Positions 41,205 through 50,358 are shown, counted from the first letter of the stretch. The stretch: 64,000 nucleotides of DNA from Dactylosporangium aurantiacum (GCF_000716715.1 NZ_JNYJ01000002.1:124001-188000); one strand, 5' to 3'. Made by a program: numbers and translations. Notes: a model not told the origin generated them from the letters alone.

Positions 41205-42008
41205 ATGATCCGCGCGTGCATCCGCGCCGTCCTCGTCGCCGGCCTGCTCGTGACGCCTGTCGTCACGACGTCCGCGCCCGCGATGGCACAGTCCCTTTGC
41301 AACCAGCCGGAGCCACCCCCGAGCTGCAACCCCGAGCCCGGGCCGACCCCGTCGGACCGTTCGCCGTTCGGCGCGTTCGACACCCTGTCGTACAACGCCG
41401 GCACCGCCTCGGTCACCGGCTGGACCATCGACATCAACGGTGGCCCGAACAACGTGCACGTCTACGTGGACGGCCAGTTCGCCGCGGCGTTCACCGCGGA
41501 CCAGTACCGGGCCGACGTCGGCCAGCGGTACCCGGTGAACGGCCCGTACCACGGCTACTCGGGCTCGTTCCCCGCCCCGTCGAGCAGCGGCCCGCACGAG
41601 GTCTGCGTCTACGGGATCAACTGGCCCGACGGCACCACCCCGGTCGCGTCCAACTACCGCCTGGGCTGCAAGCAGTACAACGTCCCGGTGCCCGCGCCCG
41701 GCAACCTGCGGCTGTACGCCGGCTCCCGCGACATCGTCATTGTCTGGACGGACAACGCCACCGACGAGACCGACTACGAGGTCACGGTGTCGTGGTCGAC
41801 GTCGTGCGGCGACCAGGAGGGCAACTACCCGCCGAACGGCACCAGCTGCGGCTACCAGTCCACCTGGCGGACCGGGGCGTACAACGGCGGTGACGTCAGC
41901 GCACGGTACGCGCTGCTGCCGCGCAACACGTACGTGTTCGTGACGGTCCGGACCTACCGCGGCACCGCGTACTCCAACGCGGTGACCGGCTCAGCCATCA
42001 CGTCCTGA
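41205..42008 (+). CDS. secreted protein with beta-sandwich and FN3-like domains
   Basis: A 267-residue protein; ATG 41205 has AAGGAG at 41194-41199. A signal peptide ends at about residue 29 (TTSAPAMAQ). After a Cys/Pro-rich stretch (LCNQPEPPPSCNPEPGP) comes a domain of about 95 residues (GAFDTLSYNAGTASVTGWTI, HVYVDGQFAA, HEVCVYGINW). This module recurs in actinobacterial secreted proteins. The end is FN3-like (NLRLYAGSRDIVIVWTDNA; YVFVTVRTYRG). No catalytic residues are evident; it may bind carbohydrate or surfaces. Several Cys pairs probably form disulfides. Confidence 0.75.
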   Translation: MIRACIRAVLVAGLLVTPVVTTSAPAMAQSLCNQPEPPPSCNPEPGPTPSDRSPFGAFDTLSYNAGTASVTGWTIDINGGPNNVHVYVDGQFAAAFTADQYRADVGQRYPVNGPYHGYSGSFPAPSSSGPHEVCVYGINWPDGTTPVASNYRLGCKQYNVPVPAPGNLRLYAGSRDIVIVWTDNATDETDYEVTVSWSTSCGDQEGNYPPNGTSCGYQSTWRTGAYNGGDVSARYALLPRNTYVFVTVRTYRGTAYSNAVTGSAITS

Positions 42009-42019
42009 CCGGCGACTCC

Positions 42020-42055
42020 CCGGGCCACCCCGCCACCGCCGGCGGGGTGGCCCGG
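42020..42055. terminator. bidirectional terminator, 15-bp perfect stem
   Basis: CCGGGCCACCCCGCC (42020-42034) pairs perfectly with GGCGGGGTGGCCCGG (42041-42055) across ACCGCC. It lies between the convergent secreted-protein and response-regulator genes. Confidence 0.8.
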
Positions 42056-42092
42056 CCCCTGCGCCCGCCGGGCCCGGCGGCGGCGCCGACGG

Positions 42093-42806
42093 TCAGCGGG
42101 CCGGCACGGTGCCGCGGGCCGGGGGGACGGTGCCCGGCTCGACCAGGCGGCTCTGGTACGCCATCACCACGGCGTGCGTGCGGTCGCGCAGGCGCAGCTT
42201 CATCAGCACCCGGCTCACGTGCGTCTTCACCGTGGCGTCGCCCAGGACGAGATGCTCGGCGATCTCGCGGTTGGACATCCCGTACGCCATGAGGACCAGC
42301 ACCTCCAGCTCCCTCGGCGTCAGCTGCCGCAGCTCGACCGGCGCCGGCAGGCCCGGGTCGGGGCGGGTGGCGAGGTCGTCGAGCAGCCGCCGGGTGACGG
42401 CCGGGTCGAGCCACGCCTCTCCCGCGGCGACCGCGCGCACCGCCGCCACCAGCTCCTGCGGCGCCGCGTCCTTCAGCACGAACCCCGACGCCCCGGCGCG
42501 CACGGCCGCGTGGACCGCCTCGTCGACGTGGTACGTGGTGAGGATGATGATCCGCACCGGCCGGTCCGGGTCGCCGGCGAGGCACGGGTCGGCCAGCAGC
42601 TCGCCGGTCGCGGCGACGCCGTCCAGGCCGGGCATGCGCACGTCCATGAGCACCACGTCGGGACGCAGCCGGCGGGTCAGCTGGACCGCCTGCAGGCCGT
42701 CGTCGGCCTCGGCCACCACCTCGATGTCAGGTTCGGCCGACAGCAGCATGGCGATCCCCGCCCGGATGAGTGGCTGGTCATCGGCGAGCACCACCCTGAT
42801 GCGCAT
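42093..42806 (-). CDS. NarL/FixJ-family response regulator
   Basis: A 237-residue regulator; ATG 42806 has GGGAG eight bases upstream. Receiver: VVLADDQPLIRAGIAMLL, phospho-acceptor VVLMDVRMPGLDG, IIILTTYHVDE and FVLKDAAPQ. Output: LTPRELEVLVLMAYGMSNREIAEHLVLGDATVKTHVSRVLMKLRL, a LuxR-type helix-turn-helix. It lies 96 bases downstream of the kinase gene on the same strand and is its likely partner. Being beside the lanthipeptide and NRPS genes, it may regulate them, which is inference. Confidence 0.93.
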   Translation of the reverse strand: MRIRVVLADDQPLIRAGIAMLLSAEPDIEVVAEADDGLQAVQLTRRLRPDVVLMDVRMPGLDGVAATGELLADPCLAGDPDRPVRIIILTTYHVDEAVHAAVRAGASGFVLKDAAPQELVAAVRAVAAGEAWLDPAVTRRLLDDLATRPDPGLPAPVELRQLTPRELEVLVLMAYGMSNREIAEHLVLGDATVKTHVSRVLMKLRLRDRTHAVVMAYQSRLVEPGTVPPARGTVPAR

Positions 42807-42902
42807 CCGTGCTCCCGTCGTCGTGCGGCCCTGGTCGCGGCCGTGTCGCCGGTACCGGCTCGCCGCGAGGCGATCATGTATCGGCGGGACGGGAGTGGGA
42901 AG

Positions 42903-44171
42903 TCAGCTGTCGGACTGCGGACCGGGGGCATCCTCCGGGCAACCTGCGGCGTCGAGGTGGTGCGGGACGGGGTAGCAGGCGCTGACCCGGTACCCGCCGG
43001 TGGGGCCGGGACCCGCCTCGAGCCGCCCGCCGACGCGCCGCACCCGCTCGGCGAGGCTGGCCAGGCCGTGCCCGCCGGACAGCCCGGCGGTGACCGGGCC
43101 GGGCGGGCGACCGGTGAGCGCGCCGCCGTCGTCGTCGACGCGCAGCAGCAGCACGTGCGGCTCCCAGGTGAACCGGACGGCGACCCGGGCGCCCGGGCCG
43201 GCGTGCTTCAGCGTGTTCGTGAGGCTCTCCTGCACGGTGCGGTACGCGGCGAGCCCGACGCTCGCGTCGAGCCGGCGCGGCACGCCGGACGTGCTGGTCG
43301 TGACGGCCAGGCCGGCCTGGCGCATCGAGGCCAGCAGGACCTCCACGTCCTTCAGCGACGGCTGCGGTCCCAGCGGTGGCCGGCCGGCCGGGCCGTCGAC
43401 GCGGATCACCTCGAGCAGCCGGCGCAGCTCCGCCATCGCCTGCTGCCCGGCCTGCTGGATGTGCAGCAGCGACTGGTGCACCCGGTCTGCGTCCGCGGCG
43501 CCCAGCCGGGACGCGCCGGCCGCCTGCAGGACCATGACCGTCACCGAGTGCGACACGACGTCGTGCAGCTCCGCGGCGATGCGCTGCCGCTCCAGGGTGA
43601 CCGCCTCGGTGCGGGCCGCCCGCTGCGCCCGCTCCAGCTGCGCGACGCGGGCATGGTGGGCGCGCACGACCAGCCCGGCGGCCCACGCGGAGCCGAACAG
43701 CAGCACGAACATCACCGCGGTGACGACGAACTCGCCGGTGCGCGCCGCCGGGACCGGCTCGACCCGGAACGAGTCGACGGCGCTGAACAGCCCGCGGGCG
43801 CAGGCACCGGCGTACGCGGCCCCGGAAACGGCGAGCGGTCGCCGCGCGGCGACCGTGTACAGGGCGACGACGAGCGCCACCCACGGCCGGTAGTCGTGCA
43901 GCAGGAACCACATGGCCACGCCGTGGCCGCACTCGACCGCGAGGACGGCGACGGGGGCCCGGTGCCGCCACGCCAGCGCGGCGAACGCGGCCACGGCGGC
44001 GAGGATCTGCAGCGCGAGCGCCACCGGGTGCACGGGGTGGCTGCGCACGACCACGGACGAGGCGGTGAACAGGTCGAGGCCGCACAGCAGGGGCAGCAGC
44101 GCCGCGTCGGGCGGTAGCCCGCGGAACCGGCGGGGCGCGCCGGTCGCCGGCCGCGGCGGCGGCCCGCTCAC
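42903..44171 (-). CDS. sensor histidine kinase (HisKA_3/DesK-like)
   Basis: A 422-residue kinase from GTG 44171. About five or six spans occupy residues 20-175. Then a linker coil (RAHHARVAQLERAQRAART) and the dimerisation helix with ERQRIAAELHDVVSHSVTVM, where ELHD carries the phospho-acceptor His. The ATPase part has YRTVQESLTNTLKHAG (N box) and GHGLASLAERVRRVGG (G box). It is 19 bases after a small gene of unknown function on the same strand. Typical cognate of the NarL-type regulator below. Confidence 0.92.
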   Translation of the reverse strand: MSGPPPRPATGAPRRFRGLPPDAALLPLLCGLDLFTASSVVVRSHPVHPVALALQILAAVAAFAALAWRHRAPVAVLAVECGHGVAMWFLLHDYRPWVALVVALYTVAARRPLAVSGAAYAGACARGLFSAVDSFRVEPVPAARTGEFVVTAVMFVLLFGSAWAAGLVVRAHHARVAQLERAQRAARTEAVTLERQRIAAELHDVVSHSVTVMVLQAAGASRLGAADADRVHQSLLHIQQAGQQAMAELRRLLEVIRVDGPAGRPPLGPQPSLKDVEVLLASMRQAGLAVTTSTSGVPRRLDASVGLAAYRTVQESLTNTLKHAGPGARVAVRFTWEPHVLLLRVDDDGGALTGRPPGPVTAGLSGGHGLASLAERVRRVGGRLEAGPGPTGGYRVSACYPVPHHLDAAGCPEDAPGPQSDS

Positions 44172-44190
44172 CGGGGTCTTCCCGGACCGG

Positions 44191-44727
44191 TCACGAGCTG
44201 TTCTCGTCCGGGCAGCCGATGCCGAAGATCCGGCACGCCCACGTCAGCGGCCCGTCGAGGACCCCGCCGGTCATGTCGGCCACCACCCGGTGCCGCAGCA
44301 CCGGCACGCCGGGCGTGGCCACGCCCGGCAGGTCCACCTCCAGGGCGGTGTGCCCGGTCTGCCACCACAGCGGGTGCCAGGCGTCGCCGAGCAGGTCCAG
44401 GACCGCGCGGACCTGCGCGGCGCCGGTGCCGTGCGCGGCCGCGGCGAGGGTCGCGTCGGCGCCGGTGAGCGTCACCATGACCAGGTCGGCACCGGTGTCG
44501 CGCAGCACCGAGACCGCGCCGACCGGCAGCAGGACCGGCTCGGGGGCGGTGCCGGTGACGGCGACGACCCGCAGCCGCGCGCCGGGGCGCACGGCGCCGG
44601 CCGTGCCGGCCCGCAGCAGGCAGTGCCGGTCGTCGAGCGGCACGCCGTGCGCGACGGCCGCCCACCGTCCGTCGCGGTGGTGCTGCGCGAACACGACGAT
44701 CGGCGGGCTCTGCGTGGTGGTCGGCAT
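44191..44727 (-). CDS. hypothetical protein upstream of the sensor kinase
   Basis: A 178-residue protein; ATG 44727 follows GGAGG by seven bases. No family is recognised. It begins with IVVFAQHHRDGRWAAVAHGV and has LLPVGAVSVLRDTGADLVMVTLTG in the middle. The C-terminus has two Cys (TWACRIFGIGCPDENSS). There is no signal peptide or membrane span. It is first in a leftward set with a histidine kinase and response regulator and diverges from the LanKC gene, separated by about 270 bases. That position makes a regulatory or immunity role conceivable, without direct evidence. Confidence 0.55.
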   Translation of the reverse strand: MPTTTQSPPIVVFAQHHRDGRWAAVAHGVPLDDRHCLLRAGTAGAVRPGARLRVVAVTGTAPEPVLLPVGAVSVLRDTGADLVMVTLTGADATLAAAAHGTGAAQVRAVLDLLGDAWHPLWWQTGHTALEVDLPGVATPGVPVLRHRVVADMTGGVLDGPLTWACRIFGIGCPDENSS

Positions 44728-44995
44728 CGACGAACCTCCGGTGGGAGTGCGGGTGGCTGCGCGGTATCCGGCATTGTTGCCCACCCGCGCCAGGCGACGC
44801 GTCCGCATCCGGGCGGACCTCCGGGTACGCCGCCAGGCGGACCCCGGCGCCACCGCGGGGCCCGTGGGGGGAGCGGCAACATCGGCCCGTGGCCGGACGG
44901 CAGCGCCGGCCGGGCCGCCCAGGATTGGGGGCAGTTCCGCCGCGGCCCCCGGGCCGGGGCGGCGTCCCCGACCAGACCTGCCCGCGAGGTGTGCC

Positions 44996-47635
44996 ATGCA
45001 AACGCCCGGTGCGTACCTGATCGCCGACCGCGTCTTCGCCGACACCCCCGACCGCGTCGACGACCGCGCGTCATGGTTCCCGCTCGCCCGCGAGACCCCG
45101 CCGGACGGCTGGTGCGAGGCGCGGCGCAGCGTGTGGGTGCTGTGGCACCCCGACGGCCACCGACTGCCCCGGCAGGGCTGGAAGGTGCACGTGTCGGTGG
45201 ACCTGCCCGACGCCGCCGAGGCCCTCGCGAAGGTCCGGGACCACTGCGTGCGGCACGGCATCGCGTTCAAGTTCGTCCGCAGCCGGCAGCTGGCGCTGGT
45301 GCACAACGAGAAGTACGCGCACCGCGGCTCCAGCGGCAAGCTCGCCGCGCTGTACCCCGTCGGCGACGACGCGCTGCGCAGCACCCTCACCGAGCTCGGC
45401 GCCGCGCTCGCCGGGTTGCGCGGCCCGTACGTCCTGAGCGACCTGCGCTGGCACGACGGGCCGCTGTTCCTGCGCTTCGGCGGGTTCGCGGAGCGGTACT
45501 GCCACGACGGCGACGAGCCGGTCACGGCGGTCGAGACCCCGGACGGCCTGCTCGTGCCGGACGAACGCGACCCGGTGTTCGCGGTGCCCGACTGGGCGCC
45601 GGTGCCGGACTTCGTCGCCGAGCGCATCGCGGCGGTGGCCGAGGAGCCCGTCACCGAGCAGCCGTACCAGATCGACGAGGCACTGCACCACTCCAACGGC
45701 GGCGGGGTGTACCTCGCCACCGACCTGCGTGACGGCACCCGGGTGGTGCTGCGGGAGGCCCGCCCGTACGCCGGGCTCAACGGCGCCGGCGCCGACGCGG
45801 TGACCCGGCTGCACCGCGAGCGCGACATGCTGCGCCGCCTCGACGGGCTGCCCTGTGTGCCCAGGGTGCTGGACCACTTCACCTGGTGGGAGCACGAGTA
45901 CCTGGCCGAGGAGCTGATCGAGGGCGACACCCTGCAGGACGCGGTCGGCGCCCGGTACCCGCTGATCTACCCGGACGTCCCGGCCGAGGAGCTGGCCGGG
46001 TACACGGCGTGGGCCGTCGACGTCGTCGACCGGGTCGAGCGGGCGCTGCGGCAGGTGCACGACCAGGGTGTCGTCTTCGGCGACCTGCACCCCGCCAACG
46101 TCATGGTCCGCCCCGGCGGCGACGTCGTGCTCATCGACTTCGAGCAGGCGTACGGCCTCGACGAGGACTTCACCCCGACGCTCGGCGACGCCGGCTTCAC
46201 CAGCCCGCGGGTGCGCCGCGGTGTCGGCGTCGACGACTACGCCCTGGCCTGCCTGCGGCTGAGCGTGTTCGTGCCGCTGACCTCGCTGACGGCCCTGTGC
46301 CCGGCCAAGGTGGAGGAGCTGCTCGCGGTCGCGGCCCGGTTCCCGCTGCCGCCGGGGTACGCCGGGCGCATCCGTGACGGGCTGCGCCGGGCCCTCGCGA
46401 CCGGGGACCCGGAGCCATCCACTGTGGACATCGCGGCGGTGACCCGGTTCGCGTGGCCGTCGCCGGTACCGGCGGATCCGGCGCCGCTGCTGGCGTCCCT
46501 CGCCGAAGGCATCCGGGCGTCCGCCACCCCCGACCGGGAGGACCGGCTCTTCCCCGGCGACCCGGCGCAGTTCCCGCACGGCGGGGCCACCCTCGCGCAC
46601 GGCGCGGCCGGCGTGATCCACGCGCTGGTGGCGACCGGCTCGCAGTACCCGGAGCTGGACGAGCACGTTGACTGGATGCTGCGGGCCGCCGGGGAGCTGC
46701 CGGCACCGTTCGTCGGGCTGTACGACGGCCGCGCCGGCATCGCCGCGGTCCTGCACGACCTCGGCCGCCGCGACGAGGCCCTGGAGCTGCTCCGGTCGTG
46801 CCGGGCCGTCCTCGGCGACCTGCACGGCGCGTCACTGCACAGCGGCCTGGCCGGCATCGGCCTCGCCCTGGACCGCGTCGCCGGCCCGGGCGACCCCGAC
46901 GTCCTCGCCATCGGCGAGCGGCTGGTCCGCGCGCTGTCCGGCGACCCGCAGGCGGTCGCGTTCGCCGAGCCGCGCCACCCGGGGCTGCTGCGCGGCTGGT
47001 CCGGCCCGGCGCTGCTGCTCACCAGGCTGTACGAGCACACCGGCGACCCGCGGCACCTGCGGGCGGCCCGGGCCGCGCTGCGCCTGGACCTGGCGAGCTG
47101 CACCGACGACCAGCGCGGCAACCCGCAGGTGGCCGACGGGTCGCGGCTGCTGCTGTACATCGACGAGGGCAGCGCCGGCCTCGCGGTCGCCGCGCACGCG
47201 CTGTTGCGCCACGGCGAGGAGCCCTGGCTGCGGTCGCTCATCGACGGCGTCGGCCGGGCGCTCGGCGCGGAGTTCACGATGCTGCCCGGGCTCTTCCACG
47301 GCCGGGCCGGGCTGCTGGCCGCCGCGGCGCTGCTCGACGGCACCGCCCGCCCGGGCACGGCCCGGCACGTCGCGGGGCACATCGAGCGGCTGTCGTGGCA
47401 CGCGTTCGCCCACCACGGCCGACTCGCCTTCGTCGGCGACACCCTGACCCGGCTGTCGCACGACCTCGCCACCGGCGGCGCCGGCATCCTCCTGGCCGTG
47501 CACGCCGCGACCCACGGCACGGGTGTCACCCTGCCGTTCCTTCCGGCGCCGGCGCCCCCGCAGGCACCGGTGCCCCCGGTGGCGAGGGCCGCCTCGCCTG
47601 CTGCCGCCGCGGAGGCGGCCCTCGCCACCGGCTGA
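44996..47635 (+). CDS. class III lanthipeptide synthetase (LanKC)
   Basis: An 879-residue enzyme; ATG 44996 has GAGG six bases upstream. Three domains are visible. Residues 1-215 are the phosphoSer/Thr lyase (FKFVRSRQLALVHNEKYAHR, GSSGKLAALYP). Residues 225-470 are a Ser/Thr kinase (GVVFGDLHPANVMV catalytic loop, VLIDFEQAY metal-binding loop). Residues 530-850 are a LanC-like cyclase with repeated GxxG hairpins (GLYDGRAGIAAVL, GLFHGRAGLLAAAALL). The Cys-Cys-His zinc ligands of class I, II and IV cyclases are absent, which defines class III. The kinase beta-3 strand reads VVLREARP, Arg where Lys is usual. It phosphorylates and eliminates Ser in the precursor encoded next and forms lanthionine or labionin rings. 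Confidence 0.92.
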   Translation: MQTPGAYLIADRVFADTPDRVDDRASWFPLARETPPDGWCEARRSVWVLWHPDGHRLPRQGWKVHVSVDLPDAAEALAKVRDHCVRHGIAFKFVRSRQLALVHNEKYAHRGSSGKLAALYPVGDDALRSTLTELGAALAGLRGPYVLSDLRWHDGPLFLRFGGFAERYCHDGDEPVTAVETPDGLLVPDERDPVFAVPDWAPVPDFVAERIAAVAEEPVTEQPYQIDEALHHSNGGGVYLATDLRDGTRVVLREARPYAGLNGAGADAVTRLHRERDMLRRLDGLPCVPRVLDHFTWWEHEYLAEELIEGDTLQDAVGARYPLIYPDVPAEELAGYTAWAVDVVDRVERALRQVHDQGVVFGDLHPANVMVRPGGDVVLIDFEQAYGLDEDFTPTLGDAGFTSPRVRRGVGVDDYALACLRLSVFVPLTSLTALCPAKVEELLAVAARFPLPPGYAGRIRDGLRRALATGDPEPSTVDIAAVTRFAWPSPVPADPAPLLASLAEGIRASATPDREDRLFPGDPAQFPHGGATLAHGAAGVIHALVATGSQYPELDEHVDWMLRAAGELPAPFVGLYDGRAGIAAVLHDLGRRDEALELLRSCRAVLGDLHGASLHSGLAGIGLALDRVAGPGDPDVLAIGERLVRALSGDPQAVAFAEPRHPGLLRGWSGPALLLTRLYEHTGDPRHLRAARAALRLDLASCTDDQRGNPQVADGSRLLLYIDEGSAGLAVAAHALLRHGEEPWLRSLIDGVGRALGAEFTMLPGLFHGRAGLLAAAALLDGTARPGTARHVAGHIERLSWHAFAHHGRLAFVGDTLTRLSHDLATGGAGILLAVHAATHGTGVTLPFLPAPAPPQAPVPPVARAASPAAAAEAALATG

Positions 47636-47730
47636 CCCGCCCCACCACAGACCCCGCCGGGCCGGTCCCGACCGAGAGGGCCCGTCCCGGCGGCCACCAC
47701 CCCGACCATCGCCGAAAGGAGGTGAACACC

Positions 47731-47826
47731 ATGAGCAACGTGCTGCGCCTGCAGGCCCTGCGCCCCCAGACGACCAACCGGCAGCCGGTGATCTCCAGCT
47801 CCTACAGCTTCATCTGCTGCAACTGA
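47731..47826 (+). CDS. class III lanthipeptide precursor peptide
   Basis: A 31-residue peptide with a strong AAAGGAGGTG site before ATG 47731, too short for most gene finders. The leader MSNVLRLQALRPQ holds VLRLQ, the psi-x-x-L-Q motif that class III synthetases recognise. The core is roughly VISSSYSFICCN. Within it S23-x-x-S26-x-x-C29 matches the Ser-x2-Ser-x(2-5)-Cys motif for labionin or lanthionine formation. S22, S24 and a second Cys at 30 remain for dehydration, a further ring or a disulfide. It lies 95 bases after LanKC and before an exporter, with a terminator-like hairpin following. The leader/core boundary is a guess. Confidence 0.9.
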   Translation: MSNVLRLQALRPQTTNRQPVISSSYSFICCN

Positions 47827-47838
47827 CCCGCACAGGCG

Positions 47839-47874
47839 GGAGCGGGCGGGCGTGTCGACGCGCCCGCCCGCTCC
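47839..47874 (+). terminator. 14-bp stem-loop between precursor and exporter genes
   Basis: GGAGCGGGCGGGCG (47839-47852) pairs perfectly with CGCCCGCCCGCTCC (47861-47874) around TGTCGACG, starting 12 bases after the precursor stop. In lanthipeptide operons such a partial terminator keeps precursor mRNA in excess over exporter mRNA. Confidence 0.75.
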
Positions 47875-47897
47875 TGTCTCCACCCCAGGGAGCCCCG

Positions 47898-49142
47898 ATG
47901 CCGAGCGCCGGCCTGCGTCACAACCGCGACTTCGTCCTGCTGACCTTCGCCCGTACCACGTCGAAGCTGGGCACCCAGATCACCGGTGTGGCGCTGCCGC
48001 TGCTGGTGCTGGCCCTCACCGGGTCCGCCACCGACGCCGGTCTCGTCGCCTTCGCCGAGGGCGCGGCGCTCGTGCTGGTCCTGCTGCCGGCGGGGCTGCT
48101 GGCCGACCGGCACGACCGGCGGCGCATCATCCTGCTGTGCGACGGCGGCGCGCTGCTCGCGGTCGGGGCGGTCGCCGCCCTCGCCTGGACCCGCGGCGCC
48201 CCGGTCACCATGATCGCCGCCCTGGCCGCACTCGTCGCGGCGCTCGGCGCGGCCGTGCAGCCCGCCGCGTCGGCCGCGAGCCGCGCCGTCGTCCCCGACG
48301 GTGACCTGCGCGCCGCGACCGCCTTCAACGAGACCCGCAACGCGGCCGTCAACCTGGCCGGCCCGCCGCTCGGCGGCCTGCTGTTCGGCATCAGCCCGGC
48401 GCTGCCGTTCATCGTCGACGTGGTGTCCTACGCCGCGTCGATGCTCGCCGTCGCCGCCGTGCGCGCCCCGCTGGGCCGTCCCCGCGACGAACCCGACACG
48501 TCGCTGGCCCGCCAGTCCGTGGCCGGGCTGCGGTTCCTGTGGCAGCGCCCGGCGCTGCGGTACGTGCTCGTCAGCGGCGCCGTCATGAACTTCGTCTTCT
48601 CCGGGGTGCTGCTCGCCGTCCTCGTCGTGCCGGTCCGCGGCGGCGCGTCCGCGCTGTCGGCCGGCACGACCGTCGCGTGCGTCGGCCTCGGCGCGGTCGT
48701 CGGCTCACTGTTCGCCGCGCGGCTCACCGCGGTGGTCCCTGTCGGCCGGTTGATCCTCGCCGTCACCTGGTCGTCGTGCGCGCTGATCGCCGCCATGGCC
48801 GGCACCGGCAACGGCCTCGTCCTCGGCGCGCTCGCCGGCGCCTGCTCGCTGCTCATCCCCGCCGCCAACATCGGCATGCTCACCGTGCTGGCCCTGCTCA
48901 CCCCCGACGAACTGCAGGGCCGGGCGAACGCGGCGACGGGCTTCTTCGCCATGCTCGCCGCCCCGTTCGGCCCCGCCCTCGCCGGTGTCCTCATCGACCG
49001 CATCCCGTCCGCGGCGGTGTTCCTGTCGTTCGCCGCGGTCGTGCTGCTGCTCGCCCTCGCCACGACGTTCGGCCGGGCGGTCACCGCGATGCCGGACCTG
49101 CGCACCCCGACCCGGTCACCGGTGCCGGCCGGGACGCCCTGA
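47898..49142 (+). CDS. MFS transporter, probable lanthipeptide exporter (MFS_3/enterobactin-exporter-like)
   Basis: A 414-residue protein with about 12 spans; ATG 47898 preceded by GGGAG. RHNRDFVLLTFARTTSKLGTQITGVALPLL and PAGLLADRHDRRRIILLCD (loop 2-3 motif A) belong to the MFS_3 group, which often exports siderophores and peptides. It is the third gene of the lanthipeptide set. Most class III clusters use ABC exporters (RamAB/AmfAB type), so an MFS carrier here is unusual. Its 3' end overlaps the convergent PLP-enzyme gene by 62 bases. Confidence 0.8.
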   Translation: MPSAGLRHNRDFVLLTFARTTSKLGTQITGVALPLLVLALTGSATDAGLVAFAEGAALVLVLLPAGLLADRHDRRRIILLCDGGALLAVGAVAALAWTRGAPVTMIAALAALVAALGAAVQPAASAASRAVVPDGDLRAATAFNETRNAAVNLAGPPLGGLLFGISPALPFIVDVVSYAASMLAVAAVRAPLGRPRDEPDTSLARQSVAGLRFLWQRPALRYVLVSGAVMNFVFSGVLLAVLVVPVRGGASALSAGTTVACVGLGAVVGSLFAARLTAVVPVGRLILAVTWSSCALIAAMAGTGNGLVLGALAGACSLLIPAANIGMLTVLALLTPDELQGRANAATGFFAMLAAPFGPALAGVLIDRIPSAAVFLSFAAVVLLLALATTFGRAVTAMPDLRTPTRSPVPAGTP

Positions 49143-50358
49143 CCGCCCGGCCGGCGGCGCGCCGGGTCGCGTCAGGCCAGGCGGCGGCGGGCAGGACCGG
49201 CTGGTCGCCGAGCTGGCGGTGGAACGCGCGGCGCAGGGCCGTGACGCTCTCGCCCTCCTCGGCGAGGGCGCGTGGCAGCGCGTCGGCGAGGGCGTCCACG
49301 AGGCCGGCGATGTCGGCGTCGGTGTGGTGGGTGGTGATGGTGATGCGGGCGCCCGAGCGCTTCGCCGGGACGGCCGGGGAGGTGGCGGCGTCGGTGAAGT
49401 AGCCGGCGGCGCGCAGGCGGGCGGTGAGGTTGTACGTGACCTGGGGGCCGCCCGCCGCGACGCAGCGGATCGGGGCCTCGCTGCGGCTCACCACGGGCAG
49501 GCCGCGGTCGGCGGCGAGGCGGTTGAACAGGCGGATGAGGTGCAGCAGGCGCTCCTGGCGGGCGGTCACCGCCGGGGTGCGGTGCAGGTGCACGGAGGCG
49601 ATGACGGCGCCGAGCATCGGGGGCTGGACGGGGCCGGAGAAGATGAGCGGGCCGCCGACGGTGAAGACCCGGCGGCGGGTCTCGGCGTCGGGGAAGGTGA
49701 GCGCGCCGCCGGCGGCGGCGAAGGACTTGTTCAGCGAGCCGGCGACGACGCTGCGGGACAGGGCGAGCGGGCTGAGCGCCTCCAGGGCCCGGCCGCGGCC
49801 GGGCCGGCCGGTCCACGAGAAGGCGTGCGCGTCGTCGACGTACAGCCACAGCTGCCCCCGCTCGGCCATGAGGTCGTTGAGCTCGGCGAACGGGGCGAAG
49901 TCGGCGTACATGCTGTAGAGGCCGTCGAGGGCGTACCAGATGCGGGGGTGGCCGCGGCGCAGCTCCTCGACGCGGCGGCGCAGGGTGCGCACGTCGTTGT
50001 GGGGCAGCAGCTCGACCCGGGTGCCCTGCGCCTGGGCGAGCTTGGCGGCGGTCTGCACGCTGTGGTGGACCTGGTGGTCCAGCAGCAGCACGTCGTCGCC
50101 GCCGATGACGGTCGGCAGCGCGGCCAGGTGCCCCATGGAGGTGCTGGGGGCGAGGATCGTGGGCCGGCCGAGCAGCTCGCCGAGCGCGGCGTCCGCCTCC
50201 GGGTACGCGGGCGAGGACAGGTACGCCCGGGACGAGGAGAACTGGGTGCCGTACCGCTCGACCGCTTCGTAGGTGGTGGTCCGCGAGGGTCCATCGGTGC
50301 CGCCGGCGCCCCCTGAGCCGACGTGACGAGGGCCATGGTGGGGCGGCACCCTCGACAT
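49081..50358 (-). CDS. alpha-oxoamine synthase-like PLP enzyme, N-terminus missing
   Basis: A fold-type I PLP enzyme of the AONS/KBL/CqsA group. YGTQFSSSRAYLSSPAYPEADAAL, LDHQVHHSVQTA (His that stacks on PLP), LYVDDAHAFSW (Asp and His) and VVAGSLNKSFAAAGG (Schiff-base Lys) are all present. The 60 or so residues that should precede YEAVERYG, including the usual N-x-YLGL motif, are absent in every frame; the upstream sequence is low-complexity. ATG 50358 (425 residues) is only a guess at the start. The C-terminus carries about 45 extra Arg/Ala-rich residues that run into the exporter gene. It diverges from the NRPS operon and may supply an amino-ketone building block, or be decaying. Confidence 0.6.
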   Translation of the reverse strand: MSRVPPHHGPRHVGSGGAGGTDGPSRTTTYEAVERYGTQFSSSRAYLSSPAYPEADAALGELLGRPTILAPSTSMGHLAALPTVIGGDDVLLLDHQVHHSVQTAAKLAQAQGTRVELLPHNDVRTLRRRVEELRRGHPRIWYALDGLYSMYADFAPFAELNDLMAERGQLWLYVDDAHAFSWTGRPGRGRALEALSPLALSRSVVAGSLNKSFAAAGGALTFPDAETRRRVFTVGGPLIFSGPVQPPMLGAVIASVHLHRTPAVTARQERLLHLIRLFNRLAADRGLPVVSRSEAPIRCVAAGGPQVTYNLTARLRAAGYFTDAATSPAVPAKRSGARITITTHHTDADIAGLVDALADALPRALAEEGESVTALRRAFHRQLGDQPVLPAAAWPDATRRAAGRAVRASRPAPVTGSGCAGPASR

